Below are positions 41,957-47,864 of a stretch of DNA of 47,864 nt, in pieces. The translations under genes and the position numbers were made by a program. Source of the DNA: Arthrobacter sp. M4 (GTDB taxonomy: Bacteria; Actinomycetota; Actinomycetes; Actinomycetales; Micrococcaceae); NCBI RefSeq assembly GCF_020251205.1, contig NZ_JAIWYX010000023.1, positions 1-47,864 on the forward strand, read 5' to 3'. The notes under the pieces are model-generated. The model saw only the letters and a program-made list of their open reading frames with translations, made no database searches and was not told where the DNA came from. How positions within the stretch are numbered: the first letter of the stretch is position 1; each line of letters opens with the position of its first letter.

Positions 41957-42243
41957 TCGTACAGCTAACTGCCAGGACCGGTGAGATGAACGTGAAGGAT
42001 GCGGAAAGAACAGACGCTCACGGGCGAATGTCGGACTACTCGGCGAGCAAGGACGAACACGCCCCGGATGTTCAGCCCAGCCAGAACCAAAGCTCCGGAA
42101 TCGTCGTCTACGACAGAAAGTGGGGCTGGTTTCGGAGGTCGCAACGTGCAGTGAAAGGAAACGTCGAGTCCGGCGGACAGGCGACCCAGGCAGACGTACG
42201 CCGTGACGACGACAGCTCGATAATCTACTGGCCTCTGCCTTAG
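41950..42243 (+). CDS. Small hypothetical protein, doubtful
   Basis: A 97-codon frame begins inside the reductase's last codons (ATGGTGA overlap); ATG 41986 after GGTGAG is an alternative. The product is hydrophilic, rich in Asp, Ser and Gln (SKDEHAPDVQPSQNQSSG), with a WGWFRR patch. No family is recognised. Its position suits coupled translation, but the low-complexity composition leaves chance open. Confidence 0.35.
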   Translation: MVIVQLTARTGEMNVKDAERTDAHGRMSDYSASKDEHAPDVQPSQNQSSGIVVYDRKWGWFRRSQRAVKGNVESGGQATQADVRRDDDSSIIYWPLP

Positions 42244-42291
42244 ACGACCGGTGCTACGAAGACGCCGTGCCAGATCCGTCGGATTGGCGGA

Positions 42292-43221
42292 TTATGAGCG
42301 AGGCGTCGGACGCCTGGGCTGTTGTTGCGAATCAGATTGAGTGCTCGACTCTGTTGAGGAATCCGCTTGCTGCGTGGCTGACCATGAAGCGAGCAGGCGT
42401 AGGGCTTCTTCGGAGACGGAACCAGGTTCGGCCGTATAGATAAGGAGTGTGAGGCCAGGTTCGGCATCCACTGACGAACCCTGCCAGGTGAGAGTGAGAT
42501 CGCCTACGACCGGATGGTGGAAGCGTTTGCTCCCCGCACCATGGCGAATGACGTTGTGGGCGCCCCACCGTGTGCGGAAGGCGTCGCTGCGTGTGCAGAG
42601 TTCGCCTACGAGATCGTGCAATTCTTTATCGTGAGGGTTTCGTCCAGCTTCTGTACGGAGGACATCCACAGTCATGTCGGCGATGACGTCCCAATCGGGG
42701 TAGAAGCGCCGGGCGACCGGGTTGAGGAATTGGAAACGCGCCATGTTCGGCGGCGTGGTGTCGCTGCTGTACATGTCAGCGAAGAATGCTCGGGCAAGTT
42801 GGTTGGCTGCCAGCAAATCCAATCGGCCGTTGAGCACGAAGGCGGGGCCACCGGTGACGGCTGCCAACGTCCACTGCAGGCTCTTGGACGGCGTCCATTC
42901 GGTGCTGGGGCGAGGCCGGGGCCTGGCTAGTGTGTCGGAGCCATCTGCGGCCTGAACCAGGTGCAGCAGGTGGGCGCGTTCGACGTCGTCCAGCTGGAGC
43001 GCACGGGCGACACCTTCAAGAACTGCAGGGGAGACGCCGGCAACGTGCCCGCGCTCGAGCTTGGCGTAGTACTCGACACTCACGCCGGCGAGGGCCGCGA
43101 CTTCACTCCTGCGCAGCCCGGGAACGCGGCGCCGGGTTCCAGCAGCCAGCCCGGCTTGCTCGGGTGTGATCTTTGACCGCCGTGAGGTGAGGAACTCACG
43201 TACTTCCTGCTGGATATCCAC
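42292..43221 (-). CDS. MmyB-like XRE-family transcriptional regulator
   Basis: The 309-residue protein is a clear paralogue of the regulator at 36185-37072: HTH VPGLRRSEVAALAGVSVEYY and AKLERG, then the MmyB domain LLAANQLARAFFADMY, IADMTVDVLRTEAGRNPHDK, HGAGSKRFHHPVVGDL and PGLTLLIYTAEPGS. It starts with GTG at 43221 and has no clear ribosome site, so may be leaderless. The C-terminal ~20 residues are a Ser/Gln-rich tail. It is divergent from the alcohol dehydrogenase at 43420, with box D between. Confidence 0.92.
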   Translation of the reverse strand: MDIQQEVREFLTSRRSKITPEQAGLAAGTRRRVPGLRRSEVAALAGVSVEYYAKLERGHVAGVSPAVLEGVARALQLDDVERAHLLHLVQAADGSDTLARPRPRPSTEWTPSKSLQWTLAAVTGGPAFVLNGRLDLLAANQLARAFFADMYSSDTTPPNMARFQFLNPVARRFYPDWDVIADMTVDVLRTEAGRNPHDKELHDLVGELCTRSDAFRTRWGAHNVIRHGAGSKRFHHPVVGDLTLTWQGSSVDAEPGLTLLIYTAEPGSVSEEALRLLASWSATQQADSSTESSTQSDSQQQPRRPTPRS

Positions 43222-43270
43222 GTATCAACGGTACGACACACAGTTCGACATGGCTCGCCGAAGGGATGTA

Positions 43271-43287
43271 CTGCCGGTACACCCCTC
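43271..43287. promoter_or_regulatory. Candidate MmyB-type regulator box D
   Basis: CTGCCGGTACACCCCTC matches box A in 13 of 17 positions (conserved CTGC, GTAC and CCCTC). It lies 50 nt upstream of the minus-strand regulator start and 133 nt before the plus-strand dehydrogenase, so it may serve autoregulation and the divergent promoter. Confidence 0.55.
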
Positions 43288-43419
43288 ACCAGGGTCTCGC
43301 TACATGGACGGAAAGGCGGTTGGCTGGATGGTGAAAGTTTTTCCGCGCGGACCGGAATACCGGGCCGATGACCGAACAATGACCGACTGATTATCACAAC
43401 GTTTGGAGGAGTACCGACT

Positions 43420-44442
43420 ATGCGCGGTGTTTTGATGTACGGCCCCGGCGACTTCCGTGTGAACGATCGCACGGACCCGGAGATACTAAAGCCCACCGAC
43501 GCCATTATCCGAGTCACAGCGACGTGTGTATGCGGCTCGGACCTATGGCCATACCGCGGTGACGACGCCATTGACGGTCCCTCGCCTATAGGTCACGAGT
43601 ACGTCGGGGTCGTGGAAAGAATTGGCGCTGAGGTCACATCTGTAAAGCCTGGCCAGTTTGTGATTGGGGGCTTTTCGGCTTCGGACAACACTTGTGACCA
43701 CTGCCGGGCCGGATACCAGACTTCCTGCGTGCAACGAGTATGGATGAACGACATGGGGGCCCAGGCAGAGCTGCTGCGTGTTCCGCTAGCGGACGGCACT
43801 TTGGTTCCTACTCCTGGGACACCAGATACAGATCTGATCCCCAGCTTGCTTACTGCCTCAGATGTGCTTGGCACCGGTTGGTTTGCTGCCGTGGCTGCAC
43901 AGGCCGGGCCCGGCAAGTCCGTTGCGGTAGTTGGAGACGGCGCGGTTGGTCTGCTCGGCGTACTGGCAGCCAAGAAACTTGGGGCAGAAAAAATCATCGC
44001 CATGAGCCGCCACGAGTCCCGCCAGAAGCTGGCCCTTGAGTTCGGAGCTACAGATATTGTCACTGAACGCGGGGACGAGGGTGTCGAACGAATCAAGGAA
44101 TTGACGGGTGGTGTTGGTGCCGACTCTGTAATCGAAGCTGTCGGCACGCAGGAGTCCATGCTTCAAGCCATCCGTTCCGCTCGGCCAGGCGGGCATGTTG
44201 GCTATGTTGGCGTGTCTCACGACGTCCTGTTGCAGGGGCAGGACCTGTTTTTCTCCCATGTCCACCTCCACGGAGGACCCGCCCCGGTAAGGCAGTACTT
44301 GCCCGAACTGATCGACATGATCTGGAGGCGGGAAATCAATCCCGGTAAAGTCTTCGACCTCGAACTTCCATTGGAGCAGGCTGCTGACGCCTACAAGGCA
44401 ATGGACGAGCGCAGGGCTATCAAGGTCTTGCTTCGCCCATAA
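43420..44442 (+). CDS. Zinc-dependent alcohol dehydrogenase family protein
   Basis: The 340-residue medium-chain dehydrogenase has VTATCVCGSDLWPYRG and PSPIGHEYVGVVERIG (catalytic zinc site), a short structural loop NTCDHCRAGYQTSC, and VAVVGDGAVGLLGVLAAK for NAD(P). GGAGGAG precedes ATG 43420. It is divergent from the second MmyB-like regulator and begins a redox unit with an SDR and a DUF2255 protein. Confidence 0.92.
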   Translation: MRGVLMYGPGDFRVNDRTDPEILKPTDAIIRVTATCVCGSDLWPYRGDDAIDGPSPIGHEYVGVVERIGAEVTSVKPGQFVIGGFSASDNTCDHCRAGYQTSCVQRVWMNDMGAQAELLRVPLADGTLVPTPGTPDTDLIPSLLTASDVLGTGWFAAVAAQAGPGKSVAVVGDGAVGLLGVLAAKKLGAEKIIAMSRHESRQKLALEFGATDIVTERGDEGVERIKELTGGVGADSVIEAVGTQESMLQAIRSARPGGHVGYVGVSHDVLLQGQDLFFSHVHLHGGPAPVRQYLPELIDMIWRREINPGKVFDLELPLEQAADAYKAMDERRAIKVLLRP

Positions 44443-44554
44443 CAGCTGAACGCCGGACTCGGGCGGTCCCCGTGACGCTTGATCCGTCCGCACCTTCGCT
44501 TCACTGCTCGACTGAGCTTTCACGAGACAACGTCCTAAAGGGAAGGCGAGAATC

Positions 44555-45301
44555 ATGTCCCGAGTCCTGGTTACCGGTTCGAGCGACGGTCTCGGCCGTG
44601 CGGCGGCTAAGGCTCTGCTCGACGACGGTCATTCAGTTGTGGTGCATTCACGCACCAGTGCACGGCTTGCCGCCGTGCAAGATCTATTGGACCGTGGTGC
44701 GGAGGCTGTCGTGGGCGATCTCGGCAGTCTGGACGAGGTGCGCGGGCTGGTTCAACAAGCAAACGCTTTGGGTCGCTTCGACGCTGTGATCCATAACGCT
44801 GGCGTCATCGGCGGTTCGTCCCTGCTGCCGGTGAACGTCGTCGCTCCCTTCGTTCTTACCGCAGAAATGGATCGGCCTGACCGGTTGATTTACCTTAGCA
44901 GCAGCATGCATCACGGCGGACGACCTGACATCGCGGGGGTGGACTGGAGTGGTGGACAAGAGTCCCGTTCCTATGCAGACAGCAAGCTCTTCGTAACTGC
45001 CCTTGCGGCGGCAGTTGCACGATTGTGGCCTGACGTATCGGCGTACGCGGTGGATCCCGGTTGGGTGCCGACGCGAATGGGCGGGGCGAGTGCCAGCGAC
45101 GATCTTCGACTTGGCCACGTCACACAGGCCTGGCTCGCGGCCGGCACGGACATGGATGATGCAGTCCCGACCGGGCTGTTCTGGCACCACCAAGAAATCC
45201 GAACACCGCACCAGGCGGTACATGATGAACGTTTCCAGGCTGCGCTCATCGGCTCTCTGGCCGAATTTACGGGAAGCAAGATCCAAGGAGGACCGAAATG
45301 A
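44555..45301 (+). CDS. Short-chain dehydrogenase/reductase
   Basis: The 248-residue SDR has TGSSDGLGRAAAK (cofactor motif), VHSRTSARL, HNAGVIGG, LIYLSSSMHHGG and catalytic YADSK. The residues after the second strand (Arg, Ser) favour NADPH. AAGGGAAGG precedes ATG 44555. SDRs of this type are commonly found next to MmyB-like regulators in actinomycetes. It is ATGA-coupled to the DUF2255 gene. Confidence 0.9.
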   Translation: MSRVLVTGSSDGLGRAAAKALLDDGHSVVVHSRTSARLAAVQDLLDRGAEAVVGDLGSLDEVRGLVQQANALGRFDAVIHNAGVIGGSSLLPVNVVAPFVLTAEMDRPDRLIYLSSSMHHGGRPDIAGVDWSGGQESRSYADSKLFVTALAAAVARLWPDVSAYAVDPGWVPTRMGGASASDDLRLGHVTQAWLAAGTDMDDAVPTGLFWHHQEIRTPHQAVHDERFQAALIGSLAEFTGSKIQGGPK

Positions 45302-45681
45302 CGGATTGGGCCCGTACGCTCGATCGGATCGCCGCGAGCGATGATCTGCACATCGCACCGTTCCGCGCGGACGGTGCCACCTGCGGAACGCCGACCTGGA
45401 TCTGGTCGGTCGTGGTGGAAGGGCGGTTGTTTGTGCGCGCGTGGAACGGTCAACGATCACGTTGGTACCGCTCCGCGATGGCCCAGCGCGGCGGCCGGAT
45501 CATCGCCGCGGGGGAGACCCTGGAAGTAGAGTTCAGCCCTGGTGATCCGGAACTGAACGCACTCATTGATGAGGCTTACCTCGCGAAGTACGCCGGGAGC
45601 CCGTATCTGCCGCCCATGGTCGCCGCAGGCCCTCGCGGGGCGACGGTGGAGGTCTCCCCGAAAGGTGGACCAAATTTTTAG
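45298..45681 (+). CDS. DUF2255 family protein
   Basis: The 127-residue protein matches the DUF2255 pattern: an N-terminal helix, then beta strands TPTWIWSVVVEGRLFVRAWN, RSRWYRSAMAQRGGRI and LNALIDEAYLAKYA. The function is unknown; the fold resembles small flavin-binding split barrels. AAGGAGG at 45285-45291 and the ATGA overlap with the SDR show tight co-expression, which suggests a link to NADPH/flavin chemistry. Confidence 0.85.
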   Translation: MTDWARTLDRIAASDDLHIAPFRADGATCGTPTWIWSVVVEGRLFVRAWNGQRSRWYRSAMAQRGGRIIAAGETLEVEFSPGDPELNALIDEAYLAKYAGSPYLPPMVAAGPRGATVEVSPKGGPNF

Positions 45682-45686
45682 CAGCA

Positions 45687-45714
45687 ATGACTGACGATGA
45701 ACATGGTCAGTCAT
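45687..45714. promoter_or_regulatory. Perfect 9-bp inverted repeat
   Basis: ATGACTGAC and GTCAGTCAT flank a 10-nt spacer, 5 nt after the DUF2255 stop. It lacks a T run, so it is a poor terminator candidate and may be an operator or recombination scar. Its right arm lies in the start of the SDR fragment that follows. Confidence 0.45.
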
Positions 45715-45792
45715 GACTTCAGCCGCAAGGTCGCCCTCGTCACCCGACGGCCGCATGGCATGTTCGCCTCGTCGACGACAGCCAATTCATAA
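45703..45792 (+). pseudogene. SDR N-terminal fragment
   Basis: This short frame reads MVSHDFSRKVALVTRRPHGM before drifting to a stop. DFSxKVALVT is the standard opening of classical SDRs, where GKVALVTGGxxGIG is expected. The glycine motif is lost and nothing of the rest remains. It is probably a relic of a deleted gene between the DUF2255 and exporter genes. Confidence 0.5.
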
Positions 45793-45827
45793 ATCAATGC
45801 CCAATGGATGGATGAGAGAAAATTCTA

Positions 45828-47063
45828 ATGTCGCACGACACCCCTGCCACCTTCACTGACAAGGTCCAAGGACCACGTGTCGAAGAGAAGCACCCCAGTC
45901 ACTGGGGAGGCGTCTACGCCATGTCGCTGTGTGTCTTCGCCCTCATCGCTTCCGAATTCATGCCGGTCAGCCTGCTTACCCCGATGGCTGCGGACCTGCA
46001 GGTCTCCGAAGGGACGGTGGGGCAGGGGATCGCGATCTCGGGTCTGTTCGCCGTGCTGACAAGCCTCTCAATCTCCAACCTCGCACGCGGTATGAACCGC
46101 AAGACGCTGTTGCTCGCTCTGACGGGCTTGATGGCGCTCTCGGGCGGGCTTATCGCACTGGCACCGGGGTATCTTCCCTTCATGGTTGGCAGGGCACTGA
46201 TCGGAGTGGTCATTGGCGGGTTCTGGTCCATCTCCGCAGCAACGGCCATGCGCCTGGTGCCTGCTTCCAAGGTCCCGCGGGCCTTGGCCATCTTCAACGG
46301 CGGCAATGCCCTCGCCTCCGTCCTGGCCGCACCACTGGGCAGCTACCTTGGCTCCTTGGTGGGGTGGCGCGGCGCCTTCTTCTGCCTGGTCCCGGTGGCT
46401 GTCCTGGTGTTTATTTGGCAGCGGATCAGCCTGCCTTCCATGGAGGCACAGGTGCACGTCGGCAAGCCCGGCAGCGTCTTCGGTATCTTCACGGCGTTCA
46501 AGCGCCCACCCATCGCCTGGGGCATGGCCGCCTGCGGTTCCTTCTTCATGGGACAGTTTGTCCTGTTCACCTACGTTCGCCCGTTCCTGGAGTCAGTCAC
46601 CAGGATCGATGTGGCCACGATCTCACTTGTTCTTCTCGTGGTCGGAGCCGCCGGCTTCGTGGGCACGGTCATGATCGGCCGTTTCCTCGGCAAGGGCCTC
46701 TACCGCACGCTCATCGTCATCCCCGCCCTCATGGCGCTCATCGCCGCAGCGCTGGTGCCCTCCGGTGGTTGGTTCGCCGCCGTCGTCGTACTCATGGGGT
46801 TGTGGGGCCTGATGTCGACCGCGGCGCCTGTCGGGTGGTGGAGCTGGGTCGCCACGGCCATGCCGCACAACGCAGAGGCAGGCGGTGGCCTGATGGTGGC
46901 CGTGGTTCAGACTTCGATCGCTCTCGGCTCCACCCTTGGCGGGCTGCTGTTCGACTCGACCGGACACCGCGGAACTTTCCTGGCCAGCGCCGCCGTGTTG
47001 GTTCTCGCTTCGGTGCTGGCGCTCGTGACGGCGCGCGCAACCCGCCGCGCGGCGGCTCACTAG
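45828..47063 (+). CDS. MFS transporter, DHA1/AraJ type
   Basis: The 411-residue protein has about 12 membrane segments, starting VYAMSLCVFALIASEFMPVS. Motifs are GLFAVLTSLSISNLARGMNRKT (motif A region) and GGNALASVLAAPLGSYLGS (motif C-like). Relatives export sugars, drugs or small aromatic compounds. GAGAG lies upstream. Hydrolase debris follows directly, so it once had a downstream partner. Confidence 0.91.
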   Translation: MSHDTPATFTDKVQGPRVEEKHPSHWGGVYAMSLCVFALIASEFMPVSLLTPMAADLQVSEGTVGQGIAISGLFAVLTSLSISNLARGMNRKTLLLALTGLMALSGGLIALAPGYLPFMVGRALIGVVIGGFWSISAATAMRLVPASKVPRALAIFNGGNALASVLAAPLGSYLGSLVGWRGAFFCLVPVAVLVFIWQRISLPSMEAQVHVGKPGSVFGIFTAFKRPPIAWGMAACGSFFMGQFVLFTYVRPFLESVTRIDVATISLVLLVVGAAGFVGTVMIGRFLGKGLYRTLIVIPALMALIAAALVPSGGWFAAVVVLMGLWGLMSTAAPVGWWSWVATAMPHNAEAGGGLMVAVVQTSIALGSTLGGLLFDSTGHRGTFLASAAVLVLASVLALVTARATRRAAAH

Positions 47064-47127
47064 GCCGCGTTACAGCACTAAACGAGTGGAGCTCCCCACA
47101 GCGGGGGACGGCTTCCTAACCGCAGGC

Positions 47128-47284
47128 TACATGGTCGAGAGATCCAACGCGATAAGGGCCCTGCTCATCACCGGAGAGCAGGCGCACTCGCGCTACTTCA
47201 GTGAGGACATCCACGCCCAGGCCTCCGGTCCGAGCAAACTGATCGTGGTTCCAGGCGCTCGCCATATCGATCTCTACGACGCGG
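47128..47284 (+). pseudogene. Alpha/beta hydrolase C-terminal fragment
   Basis: The frame ALLITGEQAHSRYFSEDIHA...LIVVPGARHIDLYD is the C-terminal acid/histidine region of a dienelactone-hydrolase-like alpha/beta hydrolase. The nucleophile part (~200 residues) upstream and the last ~20 residues are missing. It is joined abruptly to enolase-superfamily sequence near 47283. Confidence 0.75.
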
Positions 47285-47502
47285 CGTCAGCGACCTCGTC
47301 CGGATGTGTGCCTTGGCGGAGACCTTCGGTGTCCAGGTGATCCCACATTGCCACGGAATCCATGCAGCCCTTCACGCAGTTTGAGATCGACACGCCCGCA
47401 CCGCACGGAGGGACGTTCGCGCTGCCGACACGTCCGGGATTCGGCATCGAATTCGAGGAAAGCCGCATCAAGGAGTCCCAAGAAATCCTGGACGTGTCGT
47501 GA
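47283..47502 (+). pseudogene. Enolase-superfamily (mandelate racemase/MLE type) C-terminal fragment
   Basis: The frame GVSDLVRMCALAETFGVQVI followed by PHCHGIHAALH, then in another frame TQFEIDTPAPHGGTFALPTR followed by PGFGIEFEESRIKESQEIL, matches the C-terminal end of sugar-acid dehydratases of the enolase superfamily. The N-terminal two thirds are absent, and a frameshift with a short deletion separates the two parts. It is not functional and suggests a lost sugar-acid dehydratase. Confidence 0.75.
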
Positions 47503-47596
47503 GCCGCCGCTAGAGCCGATCTGTCCACCCAAGATGAGCGTGATCCGGAGGGCACCATCATCGCGTTCTGGCTTTCCCCTTGACCCCGGACACAGA

Positions 47597-47635
47597 GCGA
47601 CTGCCGCACCCCTCGAAATGGGAGGCGGCAGTCGC
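47597..47635. terminator. Terminator-like hairpin near the right end
   Basis: GCGACTGCCGC (47597-47607) is exactly complementary to 47625-47635, with further CCC/GGG pairing in the loop. There is a short T-containing tail (ACTGTCTTGTTC). It lies between the pseudogenes and the right repeat, and may terminate transcription leaving the island. Confidence 0.75.
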
Positions 47636-47679
47636 ACTGTCTTGTTCAAATCTGTTCAAAATCTCTCAGGAAGGGCGGT

Positions 47680-47864
47680 GTTGACATTGTCAACGCTTTT
47701 CGCTTCGGACTGGGTCGTACATCGGCCGGACTGGGCCGGATTACGGATGTTTTCCGGAGTTGCCTTTGTTTCCAAGGGCCGAAATCTGGTTCGAGTCCCA
47801 CCTCGGGCACGCGTTTTCCCCTAGGCTGGGCGCGGTTTTTGGGCCTCCAGCCCTGTTGACACTG
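47680..47864. repeat. Right copy of ~190-bp att-like direct repeat with tRNA 3' end
   Basis: This is the counterpart of 61-250. It opens with the full palindrome GTTGAC-att-GTCAAC (47680-47694), has the shared 25-nt block at 47706-47730, the 23-nt tRNA 3' fragment at 47788-47810, the GGCTGG/CCAGCC hairpin, and a second GTTGACactG half-site cut by the window end. Sequence between the exact blocks has diverged from the left copy. It marks the other boundary of the ~47.6-kb module. Confidence 0.75.

Noticed and set aside
45929..47119. Long open frame (396 codons) on the plus strand
   Set aside because: It is the +1 frame of the MFS gene, Arg/Gly/His-rich and without membrane segments.
1..47864. 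CRISPR array, rRNA, replication origin or phage structural genes
   Set aside because: No regularly spaced short repeats, rRNA-like sequence, DnaA-box cluster or capsid/tail genes were seen anywhere in the window.

Overview
The window is high-GC, densely packed and almost entirely plus-strand. Its protein families (IclR, MmyB-like regulators, many Gfo/Idh/MocA oxidoreductases, actinobacterial sugar ABC transporters, DUF2255) suggest a soil actinobacterium of the Arthrobacter/Paenarthrobacter type. This is judged from protein style only; there is no rRNA or complete tRNA to confirm it.

Ends. Positions 61-250 and 47680-47864 carry a diverged direct repeat of about 190 bp. Each copy contains the last 23 nt of a tRNA-like 3' end (168-190 and 47788-47810) and a hairpin, and is bracketed by a GTTGAC-N3-GTCAAC palindrome or part of it. 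The window therefore looks like one accretion module (genomic island) lying between two att-like sites. It has no integrase. Gene debris lies inside both ends: an IS110-type transposase remnant on the left, and hydrolase and enolase-superfamily remnants on the right.

Region 1 (1163-23993): a catabolic regulon. An IclR regulator is followed by four transcription units, starting at 2254, 11659, 16428 and 20151. Each unit is preceded by a pair of 14-bp palindromes of the form TTCnnnATnnnG(T/A)A whose starts are exactly 20 bp apart. The units encode a fused CaiB-type CoA-transferase, an alpha/beta hydrolase, two aldehyde dehydrogenases, a TcuA-like flavoprotein dehydrogenase, an epimerase/dehydratase-like SDR, an MmgE/PrpD protein, an SMP-30 lactonase, a classical SDR, an iron-type alcohol dehydrogenase, a Baeyer-Villiger monooxygenase, a thiolase-fold/DUF35 pair resembling the steroid aldolase Ltp2-ChsH2, and a xylose-type ABC importer. 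The inferred role is uptake and stepwise opening of an alicyclic or terpenoid-like ketone or alcohol: alcohol to ketone to lactone to hydroxyacid to diacid to CoA ester to retro-aldol cleavage. The substrate is unknown.

Region 2 (24086-36076): glycoside/sugar genes. A GH3 beta-glycosidase is followed by an operon with three Gfo/Idh/MocA dehydrogenases, two TIM-barrel sugar isomerase/epimerases, a CUT1 importer without its ATPase, and one unrecognised protein. This resembles 3-keto-glycoside or levoglucosan-type oxidation-elimination pathways. A perfect 18-bp inverted repeat ends it.

Region 3 (36185-47063): two paralogous MmyB-like regulators, each divergent from a zinc alcohol dehydrogenase, with aldo/keto reductases, an SDR, a DUF2255 protein and two MFS exporters. 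A CTGCyrGTAC-type box recurs upstream of both regulators and of the region 2 operon, which suggests a shared circuit.

A possible overall reading, by inference, is that a glycosylated plant compound is imported, deglycosylated by GH3, and its aglycone and sugar are processed by regions 1 and 2.
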